A stretch of 64,000 nt of DNA from Xanthoparmelia taractica (GCA_033085395.1 JANQBS010000005.1:62001-126000); one strand, 5' to 3'; positions 11,390 through 22,771 are shown, counted from the first letter of the stretch. Made by a program: numbers and translations. Notes: generated from the letters alone by a model not told the origin.

Positions 11390-12437
11390 ATGGCTCTCCC
11401 TACTTTTGTCTCCACTCGCCGCTCACCCAAAGTACCGCAAGACAAATCCATACCACCTACCTCTTCTTCCTCCGCCCTTTCTCCGCACCAAAACGCTTCC
11501 CATCCTTCGCCCCCAATCGTCAGGGCTGCCACCCGTACTCGCCTTACCTTTTCCCTCCTCACCTCATTTCTGTTCCTTGTCGCCCTCGTCTTCCTCATTC
11601 TCGTCGAGCTCGGTAACACAGGCGCTCACCGGGAAATCGTGGGAAGCATTTACTTTATGAAGCTCGACCTGAGCAACATCATCCCCCGAGCCGTTCCTCA
11701 GGCTACCCTCATCAACTCAATCGCAAGAACACTGGGTCTTCACGACTTCTATCAGGTCGGCCTTTGGAATTACTGCGAGGGGTATGGGAGCAGCATCACG
11801 GATTGTAGCAAGCCGCAAGTGCTGTATTGGTTCAATCCAGTCGAGATCATTCTCGGTCAGCTTCTTGCCGGTGCTACAAGTACGCCACTCATTGTCCCAC
11901 CCACTTGTACGAGTACTTCGAAAGGCTGACTTGCAACTTCCAGTTGCCCTGCCTGCAAACGTCATCTCGGGCCTCACTCTTGTCCGAATAGCCTCTCACT
12001 GGATGTTCGCCCTTTTCCTGACAGGTGCATGCACCTGTTTCATTTCCATCTTTATCACTCCTCTCAGCGTATACACGCGCTGGGCAACTTTCCCCATCGC
12101 CATCTTCGCCTTCCTTAGCGCCCTCATGACGACTGCCGCCAGCATCATCGCCACTGTCATGTTCATCATATTCAAAAAGGTCATTCACAGCGCCGAAGGT
12201 CAGGTCAACATAGTGCCGGAGATTGGGGTCAAAATGTTTGCATTCATGTGGGCAGCTAGCACATGCTCTATTGTGGCATGGTTGGTCCAGCTAGGCTTGT
12301 GTTGCTGTTGTGCCAGCAGGCGCGACATGAGGCTAGGAAAGAAGATTGGGCGGGCAAAAGTGTGGAGGCAGAGCGGAGAAGTGCCACCACGAGAGATGCG
12401 TGAGAAGAAAACGGGTCCCTTCAAGCAGAAAAAGTAA
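11390..12437 (+). CDS. SUR7/PalI-family four-transmembrane protein
   Basis: Exons 11390-11879 and 11944-12437 join in phase to 327 residues (junction LLAGAT-IALPAN). After a ~45-residue Ser/Pro-rich cytosolic N-terminus comes TM1 (~50-72). An extracellular segment follows with GLWNYC and a second Cys 11 residues later, the claudin-like signature of the SUR7/PalI family. TM2-TM4 follow, ending in LGLCCCC, and the tail is basic. Family members mark eisosomes/MCC plasma-membrane domains (Sur7, Fmp45) or act in ambient-pH sensing (PalI/Rim9). The sequence does not decide between these roles. The Cys cluster after TM4 could be palmitoylated (inference). Confidence 0.85.
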
Positions 12438-12823
12438 TTACCAATACTGTAAATTTCAAGTCTACTGTGCTTCCATGTACTGCCCGCTTCATGATGGGTC
12501 CACTGTCACGGACGACCTTGAGAGATAAGACTGCCTTGAATGGCCATGATGTTTGATGCAGTGCTTCAACTGCCTGCGATCCTAATAATCGTGTACCGCT
12601 GAGGGGAACCCACCTGAACGCTTTCGCACAGAAAGAGCCTGCTGTTGTTGACTCCGTCCGAGACCTGACCTCAGATCGATAGTGCTATCTCCGCTTCTAA
12701 TGCTCGCGGACTGCGGCCAGACTTCGACCTTGGAATATCATGATTGGGGGTATAACGCGCTACTGTCCGACTTCAAGCCTCCGAAACTCCGTGTGTATGT
12801 CATGTTGCTCCTCGCGATGCCGC
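12438..12823. other. Intergenic, convergent 3' ends
   Basis: This gap lies between the SUR7-family stop and the repeat-protein stop. I see nothing beyond probable 3' UTRs. Confidence 0.5.
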
Positions 12824-14839
12824 TCAAGCCTCTAGGAAAAGTGTCTCCTCGGCAGGCATACTATAGTGCTTAGCGTCGATCAAAGCCGCAGGTCCATCGT
12901 AGCCAACCAAGGTCTTGTCCTCGTCGCCTGCCTCCTCTGCGTCCTCTGCCTCATCCTCCGAGTCGCTCAAAACGAACGCTGTGTCCTGAGTGTTGGAAAA
13001 TGAGATCACTCCATTTCCAGCAACTGAATGGGTGGCGGCCTGAGGAGCGGTAGAGTACTGCTCTTCTCCCTCGCTCTCGTACTCCTCCTCGTAGAACCCC
13101 TCGTACTCCCCCTCATCGTCCTCTTCATCGTCTTCCTCATCGTCCTCCTCGCCCACCTCATCCTCATCCTCAGAGCTATAAGACTCGGTGGCTTTACCAG
13201 CCAGGTCGTACCCACCGCTTCCTCCAACATCCTCAGCGCTGTCATAATTGGACCCGTCGCGGCCCAAGACATTGCCATTGGTCCCCTTAGTTTCCTCATG
13301 GCTGTGATAATGGGCCCCTTTATGATCCAAGAAAGTCCCAATCATCTCCTGACCATCTTCATCACTATCATGATCTGCTTCTTCGCTGTGCGAGAGGTCC
13401 GCGTTCGTTTCTTGGACATCCTCTACACTGTCATAATTTGCCCATCCACGGTCCAAGAGATTCCCATTCATCCCCTGGACATCCTCTCCAGGCGCCAGAA
13501 TGTTCTCGTGGTTTCCCTGAACCTCATCGGAGCTATTGTAGCCCGAAACTCCACGGTCCATTTGATCTGCGTTGTAGTCCTGCACGATCTCATCCCCAGC
13601 GTCTCCTTTGTACTGCGAAAGACCTTGGCTATCTTCGCCATTGTTCTGCACGCCCTGGTAGGGTTGTTGAGTATGTAATTCCCCCGAGTAGGGGTTACTG
13701 ACCCCCCCCTCGCTGCCAATTGGTAGCTGGTGCTCCTCACTATTGGAAGACTCGCTTCGAGAACGCTTTGTGTGACGTCCATGTGGATTTTCTTCTTCGT
13801 CATCTGTACCATTCAGGGATCGCTTTGTACCACGAAGCAAAGCGACGGGATTTTCATCAGCGTTAGAACTCCCTAAATTCATCACAGATGCAGTCTCCTG
13901 CTGACCATTCGGATCACTGTTCGGTATGATAGGATGCTGATGATAACTTGAGTCGGGATATAGGCCTTCCTCATGGTCAATACCGTTGGAATTAGCACTG
14001 AATGACTCCTGTTCTAGAGTGTCCAAGATGTCGTGTTCTGTTTGAGGCTGGTTCTCGACCTCAATGGTTTGTGCGCTCGTCTGCTGGTGGACGATGGTAA
14101 GCTCGGGGTTGGTCATGAGCTGACTTCTGATTTCCTCCTCATACTGCGCACGTAATTCTGCCTTTACTTCCCATTCCAGTTGTTCGGCCAATTTGTGCTT
14201 CACCTCTGTTTCATACCTCGCACGCAACTCTGTCTCCACCTCCGGTCCGAGGTCTTTGACCAACTTCTGCTTAACCTCTGTTTCATACTTGGCTCGCAAT
14301 TCTACCTTCACCACCGACACAAGCTCCACGGCCAACTGCCGCTTGATCTCTGGCTCGAACTCGGCTCCCAACTTCGCCTTCACTACAGATTCAAGTTCTC
14401 TCACGAGTCTGGCCTTGGTCTTGTCTTTGATGTCGTGCTCATACGCAGATGCAATCCGGTCTTCGTCTTCGTAGACCTTCGCGCGAATCTCATCCCGATA
14501 TTGGTCTTCTAGCATTGCTTTGATGTTCTTGGTCATTTCGTCGAGCAATTTCCCCTTGTAGTCATCGATGGACAATTTGCTCTCCTCCGCACGGCGGCGA
14601 CTAGCTTCGGCTTCAGCGTGTCTGATTCGTGCGGCATTCTTAATTTCTGTCTCTCTCTTGGCCTTTCTTGCTTCGTACTGATCCTGCTCAACTTGCGCTT
14701 TGGCTTGTTTGCCCTTCTCAATGATAGCTTGGAAAGGTGGGTGGACTTTTCTGTCGAACCCAGGGCCACTGCGAGAATTAGGCATATCGAGGAAATGGTT
14801 CCGCATTGGAAATGAATGGATTGCTTCGGGTTGCTCCAT
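12824..14839 (-). CDS. Unrecognised 671-aa protein with two families of tandem repeats
   Basis: One intronless frame starts with the ATG at 14839. I recognise no domain family. Residues ~35-245 are a highly charged helix. Within it lie four consecutive 24-residue units with the pattern E-L-x-x-E-V-K-x-E-L-R-A-x-Y-E-x-E-V-K-x-K-L (DNA 14114-14401). The middle is polar and low-complexity, with a basic stretch GRHTKRSRSES that resembles a nuclear localisation signal. Next come five consecutive 21-residue units with the pattern D-V-Q-x-x-N-G-x-L-x-x-x-G-x-x-Y-D-S-x-E (DNA 13169-13483). After them follows a strongly acidic Asp/Glu block, then VISFSNTQ and an ordinary C-terminus. A rod-like coiled scaffold is plausible but unproven. 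Confidence 0.8.
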   Translation of the reverse strand: MEQPEAIHSFPMRNHFLDMPNSRSGPGFDRKVHPPFQAIIEKGKQAKAQVEQDQYEARKAKRETEIKNAARIRHAEAEASRRRAEESKLSIDDYKGKLLDEMTKNIKAMLEDQYRDEIRAKVYEDEDRIASAYEHDIKDKTKARLVRELESVVKAKLGAEFEPEIKRQLAVELVSVVKVELRAKYETEVKQKLVKDLGPEVETELRARYETEVKHKLAEQLEWEVKAELRAQYEEEIRSQLMTNPELTIVHQQTSAQTIEVENQPQTEHDILDTLEQESFSANSNGIDHEEGLYPDSSYHQHPIIPNSDPNGQQETASVMNLGSSNADENPVALLRGTKRSLNGTDDEEENPHGRHTKRSRSESSNSEEHQLPIGSEGGVSNPYSGELHTQQPYQGVQNNGEDSQGLSQYKGDAGDEIVQDYNADQMDRGVSGYNSSDEVQGNHENILAPGEDVQGMNGNLLDRGWANYDSVEDVQETNADLSHSEEADHDSDEDGQEMIGTFLDHKGAHYHSHEETKGTNGNVLGRDGSNYDSAEDVGGSGGYDLAGKATESYSSEDEDEVGEEDDEEDDEEDDEGEYEGFYEEEYESEGEEQYSTAPQAATHSVAGNGVISFSNTQDTAFVLSDSEDEAEDAEEAGDEDKTLVGYDGPAALIDAKHYSMPAEETLFLEA
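13169..13483 (-). repeat. Five tandem 63-bp (21-aa) coding repeats
   Basis: The block is exactly 5 x 63 nt. Translated units begin DVQGMNGNLL, DVQETNADLS, DGQEMIGTFL, ETKGTNGNVL and DVGGSGGYDL and each ends in Glu. One or two more degenerate copies precede the block. Confidence 0.85.
14114..14401 (-). repeat. Four tandem 72-bp (24-aa) coding repeats
   Basis: The block is exactly 4 x 72 nt. Units begin RELESVVKAKL, VELVSVVKVEL, KDLGPEVETEL and EQLEWEVKAEL. All keep a Y/F-E-x-E-V/I-K/R core, so the helical pattern is conserved. Confidence 0.88.
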
Positions 14840-15542
14840 TGGCGCACACGATTGCCGGACGCGACGGAGTGAGGGTTGAGTATTTGCGAGTACAAGATGA
14901 TATTAGGTGGCTGTAAGATGAGTAGTCTTGGAATATCCCAGCGATATGCTCATACCAAAGTAGAGTACTCGAAACGAAAAAAGGTGTAATGGTTATGTGT
15001 ATGTTATAGAATTGATCTGTGTGTAACGTAAAAGAAGTTGAAGTTGAAGGTGAACGCGCAAATGGCAGGGGAGGCTGGTAAATTTGCGCTAAGATAAAGC
15101 TCCAGCCCTAGCTTATCGACTAATTTAGATCACCGTAATTTCAGGCCTCACGAAGCGGATAATCCTCGGAGATATTACTCCGATTTGAATCAGTTTGAAT
15201 ACGTTACTTTAGACAGAGAAATTGCTTTGGGGACAGTATTCATGGATCTTATCAAGCTCTGTATCTTTTCACCCGGTCATTCTGTGATTGAGAGTCCTGT
15301 TGTTGCCGAGAGACATTCTATCTCCCACCGCTGCTATAGCTCTTAGCTCTTGAAAGGGCTTCTGCAGTGGATTTGTAAGGAGATTCCATAAGCTGCCCTT
15401 CACAATCACTCATGTCTGACACAGTTCCTTGAACACTCTAAAGGAATAGACATATTGTATCTAATTCACGACCTATCTACCTTTCCCCTGCCTGAAGATA
15501 AGATCAGCCCCTTTTTCAAGCAGGCGAAATACAGACAACACT
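14840..15542. promoter_or_regulatory. Divergent intergenic region, repeat protein and DRE2
   Basis: The two starts face apart over 703 nt, so both promoters lie here. I found no ORF or repeat worth naming. Confidence 0.5.
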
Positions 15543-16616
15543 ATGGCACCAGCCGTAACCGTTGACGATACCTCCGACTTCGCCCCTGTCCAGACAGGCG
15601 GCTCTTCACCCTTACGAAGCCTCCTCCTTTCTCCGCCATCCCTATCATCTCATCCGGAGAAGCTGAACAGTGTCCTTGCGGCCCATGACCGAAGCGCCAC
15701 CGACATCCAAATGCTGGATCGCCTATCCTTATCCCTCGTTTTCCTACCGGACGCTACTTACGATATCATTCTTATCCTTGCAGATGCAGACAATACACGA
15801 ACAGAGTCGAAGAGACTGCTGAACCGTGATGTCCTATCTCGCATCGCTCGATCGTTGAGGCCTGGTGGAAGGCTAAAGAGCCAGGACGGAAGCTTTGCCG
15901 CAGATGGTACAGAAGAACGGAAAGAAGCTATTCTCGCAGGCCTGTTGGTGGAGGGGGATGATATGGTAAAGCCAGATCATCTAGCTACACAGTCGGTACC
16001 ACTGCGTCTCGGTAAGAATAAGAGCAACACTGGTACAGCTACGACATGCGCAGCAGGGACAGGTGCTGTCGCTTTAAACCTCAACGGAAAGCGAAAGAAT
16101 GGGCCGCCAACGTCAATACAGCCCGTAGGCGTAGGATACATTGATTTTAATGATGATTATGGGACGCCGGACTTTGATGATGACGATGATCTGATCGACG
16201 AGGATACTCTACTTGATGAGGAAGATTTGAAGCAACCTGTTGTGCAGCGTAAGTCTCTGATACCTGTCTCTCTACTTGTGGCTTCTTCCTGCTGAGGCAG
16301 TTTCTCCATGGCAGCACCCGAATGTCGGCCCAAAGCTGGCAAACGTCGACGTGCTTGTAAAGACTGCACGTGTGGCCTAGCACAACGCCTCGAAGCTGAA
16401 GATCAAGCCAAACGCTCCGATGCCGACCAAGTCCTCGCCAAACTGAAGACGGACGAATTGGCGGAGGTAGATTTCACGGTGCAGGGGAAGGTTGGAAGTT
16501 GTGGTAATTGTGCGTTGGGGGATGCATTCAGGTGTGATGGATGTCCCTATATCGGTCTGCCCGCTTTCAAGCCTGGCGAGGAGATCAGGCTAGTCAACGA
16601 TGAAGTTCAATTGTGA
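15543..16616 (+). CDS. DRE2: DRE2/anamorsin, cytosolic Fe-S cluster assembly factor
   Basis: Exons 15543-16248 and 16315-16616 give 335 residues. The acceptor at 16314 is chosen because the earlier ag at 16300 breaks the frame. The N-terminal ~170 residues are the degenerate methyltransferase-like domain of the family. After an acidic linker (about residues 205-235) comes the first Fe-S motif, with Cys239, Cys250, Cys253 and Cys255 (CRPKAGKRRRACKDCTC). The C-terminal twin CX2C motif is Cys298/301 and Cys309/312 (CGNCALGDAFRCDGC). Dre2 passes electrons from the diflavin reductase Tah18 to the CIA machinery in the cytosol and intermembrane space. All eight cluster ligands are present and length is normal. 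Assignment is firm. Confidence 0.96.
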
Positions 16617-16962
16617 CGATATTCATGGTTGCGATCATGTTCGGTTTGTATATATTATAACTAGACCTTTTGTTCCTGAATAATGATATACGCGTATCCA
16701 TTCAGATATGTCTCTATTTCTATGGTCAATGCAACTCGCTTCTCCGGCAGACTAGGGACGGCCGTATATCGGCCGGTGTTACTCCGACTGCCGATATCGT
16801 CCCACTTTCTTTCCTTTACTTCTTGAATGCCGTGAATGCTCTAAATACTCAATTGCATTGAATCACTTCGTATTCCAGTTCAGGAGAGAGTAGGGAAAGC
16901 CTCGCAGAATAGATATTGTACTAGGTACTCGGCAGATTTAGCACGCGAAGAATATCCTCATC
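16617..16962. other. Intergenic between DRE2 and SDR
   Basis: 346 nt between tandem genes. I see only a probable 3' UTR and promoter. Confidence 0.5.
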
Positions 16963-18195
16963 ATGTCTCGGCCGGTATATCAACGGGCGTCTTCCACAAA
17001 TCTAAGGCCGGGAACAGCAGCCAGAGCGTTAGAAGGAAAGCTAGCCGTTGTGAGTACATTATTTTTGAGATGAATTCTCTTCGATCGATAGCATGTTCGA
17101 GGCGCAGGATGTGCCTCGTGAGAGAAATGCTCGTCGTGTTCCCGAAGCGTGCTGCTACATGAGGCGTCTTGCCTGGAAGAAATCATATTGAATCCCGTAT
17201 GTGCAGGTCACAGGAGCATCTCGAGGTTTGTCCCCAGAGTTCTACAGTCCGGCTACGAGCTCAAGCGCAACCTAAAGGAATTGGCGCGGCCATTGCCCGT
17301 AACCTTGCCTCGAAAGGTGCTTCTCTCGTCTTAGGCTATACTTCCGATTCATCGTCCGGGCCCAGCGTCCAACTTGCTTCTTCTCTGGAGAGCCATGGCA
17401 TAAATGCCATTGCGGTCCAGGCGGACATGAGTCATCCACAAGGCCCAGCCCACTTAATCACGACGGCCAAAACTCACTTTGCTCACCCAAGGTAGGTACT
17501 TTCGGTATCGCAAGACCTGTTTCGTAGCCAGAGGTATCTTTGCATATTCGAGACAGGTCAGCAGGCTCGAATTTTACCTGGAGGACGGAATGCTGACTCC
17601 GATCCTTTGTAGGTCTGGCAAATTCCAAATCGACATCATTATCAACAATGCCGGTGTTGCAAAAAATATGCCCTTGGAAGAGGTCACATCCGAAACCTTC
17701 ACCCACCAGTACACCGTCAACGTCCTCGGCCCTATCCTCCTGCTTCAAGCTGCACTCCCATATCTGCCAAAAGATCGCTCCGGCCGCATCATTAATATTT
17801 CTTCAGTGTCATCAAGCCTAGGTTTCCATGGGCAGACGGTGTATGGCGGCACCAAAGCAGCATTGGAATCCATGACGCGAACGTGGAGCAGAGAGCTAGC
17901 AGAGCGAGCAACTGTCAATGCTGTAAATCCTGGGCCTGTAGCCACAGATATGTACGAATCGAACGGCCCAGATTTTAAGCAGCAAATGAAGCCCTTCATG
18001 CAAAACGCTCCACTGCAGAGAGTGAGGAAGGGAATAGATGACGAGAAATTTGTCAGGGATGCGGACTTGGCAGGCGGAAGGCCTGCATATGATCACGAGA
18101 TTGCTGGCGTGGTTGCTATGCTATGCTCAGATGATAGTGCCTGGTGCACAGGATCCGTTGTGTCTGCCAACGGCGGCTTCAAATTCAGCTACTAG
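16963..18195 (+). CDS. Short-chain dehydrogenase/reductase (FabG-like)
   Basis: I join 16963-17049, 17207-17225, 17278-17491 and 17613-18195 to 300 residues. Exon 2 is only 19 nt and carries most of the nucleotide-binding motif TGASRGIG (residues 31-38), which is split across three exons. Later motifs are IINNAG (117-121), Asn143, NISSVSS (168-174) and the catalytic Tyr184-x3-Lys188 (YGGTK). VNPGPVATDMYE and a C-terminal TGSVVSANGGF match classical SDRs of the 3-oxoacyl-ACP reductase type. It therefore uses NAD(P)H to reduce or oxidise a carbonyl/alcohol. The substrate cannot be told from sequence, and nothing next to it suggests a pathway. Confidence 0.9.
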
Positions 18196-19995
18196 ATGTT
18201 TGATGCCCAAATACGCACAAAAAGAAGCTCTATTCCGTGTTAGTGCTCAGACAAGGCACAAAGATAGCTTTGGGCCTACCGGCGCCTAAAGGATTGAGAT
18301 CCAAAGAATACTAAGCACAACATCGAACCCCTTCGATTCCGCCTTTTCATACTTGAAGTTCCACATTCCGTCTTTTTCATTATTCCAGTATGCCCCGGAT
18401 GCCGAATGCATACCTCTTCGCCCTATTACACTCTCCTCTTGTGAACCGTCGTTTGATGGTGAGTCTTTTACGGCACTTGTGTGTGGTGTGGTGTGCTGGA
18501 TGATGGTGCTTGTGACTGCAAACTTGTAAAGAGGTTTCTGGCCAGAGTGGGAGGATTCCGAGATGAGTCTCTGTAGAATTGTATTTATAATGGTAGTATT
18601 CCACGAAGAGGTACTGGCATGTTCATAGCTAGTGACGGACTGGAATGCAGAGTCGCACGCCTAGAGGTTCACATATTGGCAACCACCCAAACGCGATTCT
18701 TGTAAGCAAAGACTTACGTCGTTTGCAATATGTCTAAGACGTGGGATCGGTATGGGCTGTGACTAATTCAGCAGGTAAGGTAGCAGTGAGTGATATGGGG
18801 GAACCTTACAGCTGTTGATTGAGCCTGGGAGCCTGTTTCCGAAGCCATGTGTATGATGATAGATAAATGTAGACGGGCAGGAAACAGTGTCACAATAATG
18901 AGAACTACTCGTACATATATCCAACATGAGGATGTTTGGTTTTGCTCAAGAGACGGCCTCTAGGTTCCTGACACTAAGGTAAGGTATGGAAACTTAACGC
19001 TTCGGGAGCTAGTGGAAATCCCTTTCCCCACGCACGCTTTTTACCTTCCATGAGTCTCCTCTGCGTTTTACTTGTATATTTACTATTATGCCAGCAGATA
19101 TACTCCTTGGTCTTTCGTTGGAATCACTCGTCTTCATCATCCGCCTTTTGGAGACTCTCTCGATCCTTCAGTGCCGACAGGTTCATTCAAAGTGCAAGTC
19201 ATGTGTAGACCCACCCGCCGAATATAATGCCTATTAGAGAAGACTCCAGGACATCATCGAGCACTACAGAAGCGCCCATGACGCGAAGCAACATCGATGG
19301 ATCATGGAGAGTCCATCAAAACACTTCCATATTGTCCGTGGGGGTGTTGAGGTTGACCATTACCTCTTCCTGCGACCTTTTCGTTTGAGCTATCCCAAGG
19401 CGATGTCGTGTGTCTCTGTCATTAGGAAGCAGGGCAAAGCATCATGCGTTAATGATTTATGTTTGCACGAGGTTTCCTCCTTGACCCCAAGTCTCCTTGT
19501 GCAACGTCTACGTGCGCTTTGTGCTCTGCTGGGATGAAAAAACACAGCTTACCATTGATGTTGATTTGTTGCTACAGCAGAATCACTCCATCCTGCAAGT
19601 GAAGATTACGCATGCCTAGATCAACTTCGTCAACCTCTGCGCAGGATGAAATACCTGGGCCGTCTCCTATTTCTCGACATCCAACCGTCATAGCAATAAT
19701 GCGCATGGTTGGATACAGCTGGGACGCTGACCTCGGCTAGATTGCATAGATTTACATCAATGGAGCCCCATCAAGGACAGAAACTTTTTTATATGCAGTA
19801 CGCATCGAATGTTGTCCCCGCAGTGCTTGAGAACGTGCCAGCATTGCAAAGACCGGCTATGAAACCATGAGACCGCGTCCTGCGCCGTAGGATCAATAGA
19901 TGATGAAAAAGCCAGGCGGATCCCTGTCGGCTTCTCGTAAATCCATTAATCCGACCCATGAATATCATCCCGCCTCCCCTCTGCCACATCAGATG
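18196..19995. other. 1.8-kb gene-poor intergenic region
   Basis: The longest gap without repeats in the window, between converging SDR and VTC1. Only short open frames without family signatures are present. I could not assemble a spliced gene or recognise a tRNA or snRNA here. Confidence 0.45.
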
Positions 19996-20370
19996 TCATG
20001 TCCCCGTAACCCTCAGCACAAAATTGACCACGACCGCCCCGGCAAGCACCACCGCCAACACCGTCGGACCGAACCGATCGTCAAAGCCCCCTTGGCCTCT
20101 GAGCCGTATGCTCCTCGCCCGCCAATGGAACGTGACAAGCGCATAGACCATGCACCCCATCGCCACGAGTGTGAACAGGCCGGCGCAGATGCGAGACGTG
20201 GCGTCGGAGCCAAAGTTGAGCAGACCGATGGAGAGGCCGCCGAGGATGACGGTGAAGTTGAGCCAGGAGAGAAAGGTGCGCTCGTTGGCGAAGAAGACTT
20301 TGGGCTCGACGCGCGTGGGCAGGGCGATGCGTTTACCCGGCGCCGTCTGGAGGAGGGGTTGGGATGACAT
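19996..20370 (-). CDS. VTC1: VTC1, small subunit of the vacuolar transporter chaperone (polyphosphate polymerase)
   Basis: An intronless 124-residue protein that matches Vtc1/Nrf1 along its whole length. A short hydrophilic N-terminus precedes the family block KVFFANERTFLSWLNF, which begins the DUF202 domain. Three membrane segments follow (about 33-53, 60-82 and 100-120). There is no SPX or catalytic tunnel domain, as expected for Vtc1. In yeast the VTC complex makes polyphosphate from ATP and feeds it into the vacuole, and also affects V-ATPase stability and microautophagy. The Alba-domain gene is upstream on the same strand, 566 nt away, with no sign of co-transcription. Confidence 0.95.
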   Translation of the reverse strand: MSSQPLLQTAPGKRIALPTRVEPKVFFANERTFLSWLNFTVILGGLSIGLLNFGSDATSRICAGLFTLVAMGCMVYALVTFHWRARSIRLRGQGGFDDRFGPTVLAVVLAGAVVVNFVLRVTGT

Positions 20371-20936
20371 GGTGAAGAATTGAGGAAAGCAATGGGTAGG
20401 TCCGAAGAGCTGCGGAAAAGTTGGTGGGAAAGGTTGCTGGAAGGTGGGGGGTTCGAGTTTAGAGCAGTTACATATGTAGAGGCTCGAGAAGTAGTATATG
20501 AATAGATACAGATAGATATATACTCTGCCGTGACCAAGGTAGGTTGCCAGTCAATGCATGCTGAAAAAAAGAAACAATAGAACTCGGCATCAGGAGAAGG
20601 CGGCAACAAGCGGCCCGAAGCGGGGTCAATGTGATCGAATCTGACCACGTTCTGAGATTGCTCAATTCATGTATCATGCCGATTTGTACGATGAGTTCAA
20701 ATATTATACTGCTCAAGCACTCGCTACGTGGGTATCTAGCATCGCTATTGATCTGACAAAAAGTTCCAGCCCTCTGCAACTCCACCGTACCAGCTTAAAG
20801 CTCCTGCTATGTTGCTATTGCTGCACGATCTCATCCCTCTCATCCTCAATTGATCGATTCCTTCGGTGCATCATTCCTCTTGCAGAAAGTCAAATCTAGG
20901 ATCTTTCAGGAGTTTGTCTGTTCGCTGATACAGAGG
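20371..20936. other. Intergenic between VTC1 and the Alba gene
   Basis: 566 nt holding the VTC1 promoter and the Alba 3' UTR. No other feature was recognised. Confidence 0.5.
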
Positions 20937-21860
20937 TCAGTGATTGGCGTTCATGGAGTGAATAAGGGCGTACCCGTAGAGCTCCTTCAAACCAGGAACC
21001 GGCACCCTTGCAAAGTATATTGTCATCACAGGGATAGCCCTTATCTTCCTGCCACTGTCGTTCCCGGACTGCTTCCCTCCCTCGTCTACTTCCTTGAGAT
21101 TTGCCATGGTCTCAAACTCATCATCCATCTCTTCATCTCCTTCGACGACTTCATGAGTATGCTCAACCTCCTTCGAAGCACCTCCTGCCTCCTCAAACTC
21201 TTGAGACTCCACTCCAGCTCGCTCCTTCTGCCATTCTGAGAGCGTTTTCCCGCCATCCCTACGCTTCACTGGTTTGACCTTCAGTTCGGCGATTTGTCCA
21301 TCCACTTTCGAGTACTGCCACCACTTTCCCTTGTCACGCTCAATGTCTTGGCGCGCTATCTCAACGATGCTGACCATTTTACTCGCGACCTCGGACTTGG
21401 CATGCAAGACGACGACACCTGGCTTAGACTTAGGGTCTGCAAAGCTAAAATCCTCAACCCTGAGCAATAGCTTTTCAACCTTGTCATTGATCTTAGCTGA
21501 TGAGAGAATCGACATCATAGTAAAGTTGTATTTGGTGCTAAGATGTCGGACCTCAGGAGGTAGCTCTTGAGCAGAGGCACCGGATGCAAACTCAGGACGT
21601 TGGATGTCCTCTGTGGATGTGGTTACTGGGAGGCTAGATGACGGTGGGTCAGGGTGATGTAGTCCAGTGTTGCTGTTGATTTTCCTCCGCTTTTCGAGCC
21701 GATCAGGTTCTGTCGCCTGGTCGGTCTCGTCGGATAAGTGGTGTTTGGTGCTCGTCAGGGACTGTGTACCAATGCTGGAGCCTGCTTTGGCGGTCCCGTT
21801 GGCTGCAAGGTCTGGGTGTTGGATAGCTGCCCGCTTAGATTTGGGTTTCTTGTGAGGCAT
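20937..21860 (-). CDS. Alba-domain nucleic-acid-binding protein
   Basis: An intronless 307-residue protein starting MPHKKPKSKRAAI. The N-terminal ~100 residues are polar, with a basic KRRKIN cluster. Residues ~108-200 fit the Alba fold as seen in filamentous fungi, with NFTMMSILSSAKINDKV (strand-helix), KPGVVVLHAKSEVASKMVSIVEIA, and GKWWQYSKVDGQ. A charged stretch follows, then a hydrophobic C-terminal motif, IRAIPVMTIYFARVPVPGLKE, which I remember as shared by fungal members. Alba proteins bind DNA or RNA, for example in RNase P/MRP. Which target applies here is unknown. Domain call moderately firm, function open. Confidence 0.78.
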   Translation of the reverse strand: MPHKKPKSKRAAIQHPDLAANGTAKAGSSIGTQSLTSTKHHLSDETDQATEPDRLEKRRKINSNTGLHHPDPPSSSLPVTTSTEDIQRPEFASGASAQELPPEVRHLSTKYNFTMMSILSSAKINDKVEKLLLRVEDFSFADPKSKPGVVVLHAKSEVASKMVSIVEIARQDIERDKGKWWQYSKVDGQIAELKVKPVKRRDGGKTLSEWQKERAGVESQEFEEAGGASKEVEHTHEVVEGDEEMDDEFETMANLKEVDEGGKQSGNDSGRKIRAIPVMTIYFARVPVPGLKELYGYALIHSMNANH

Positions 21861-22761
21861 TTTGCGAAAAGATGGCAGAAGTAGGGCGCTGGTGTTTTAT
21901 CGTGGGATCGTAATGTAGAAGATATTGGAATGGGCTCGATGGTTGAAGCAGCAGTATGCAAGTGTCAACCCGGAGACATGATCTTAGAGTGACATGGAAG
22001 AAGGAGATGGATGATGGGCCGAGCACAGCAAAGTCAGGTCTTGGACACCGTCGACACGGTGTATATGCTTATACCTTATAGACAATTGCACTCAGTCTTA
22101 TGATAAGAATAATGGCTCCTGACAGACTTCATCTTCCCCCCAAGCTTGTTCTGCTTGCTGGGACAGTTTGTGCAAGTATTCCGAATTGTGGTTCCACGGT
22201 CAGATCATACTGATCTGTATGCACGTTCTTTTCTAGGCAAGGTAAACATTTTAGTGCCGGGACTTGCCGCGATGGGAAAGGCCTTCAGCGTTTGGCATGT
22301 TCCTTTTGATCGCATTTGGCATGTGAAGAAAAAGAAAAGAAAGCGAATGAAAGTGAAGAGAAACTAAAGGAAGATGTGGGAGAGTATGGTTACGATGGTT
22401 TAACATGTCTCTTGTTATGTTCATTGTCATTATTGTTCACTTGACCCTTGCTGGTCGGGAAAGCGCATATATGCGACTGTCCATTTCGGATTCTTTGCGG
22501 GGGAGGATTGGATGAGATTGGCATTTTAGGTGGCAGCTTTCGGAGGTCTTGGCGATTTACTGTCATTCACCAATTTGGAGGTGGGAAGGAAGAGAAAAGG
22601 GAGATTGCCCGCTTGGTCGTTTGCTGTCTTTGCGCTTTTCTTTCTTTTCTTTTTCTTTCTTCTTTCTTTTTTCCTTGGCTCGCCTGAAATCGCATTTTCC
22701 CGGCTTACAAGTTACTTGTGTAGTTGGTACTACTTTGCAAGTCTCGGGTTTTGACGGGGAC

Positions 22762-22771
22762 TGACGCGTCA
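22762..22771. promoter_or_regulatory. Palindromic TGACGCGTCA
   Basis: A perfect 10-bp palindrome that contains ACGCGT, the MluI cell-cycle box core in yeasts. It lies about 1.2 kb upstream of the AHC1-like start and about 0.9 kb upstream of the Alba start. Function is a guess. Confidence 0.3.

Noticed and set aside
13028..13678. 216-aa hydrophobic frame on the plus strand
   Set aside because: It is antisense to the charged repeat protein; Glu/Asp codons read backwards give Leu/Ile/Val, so the hydrophobicity is an artefact.
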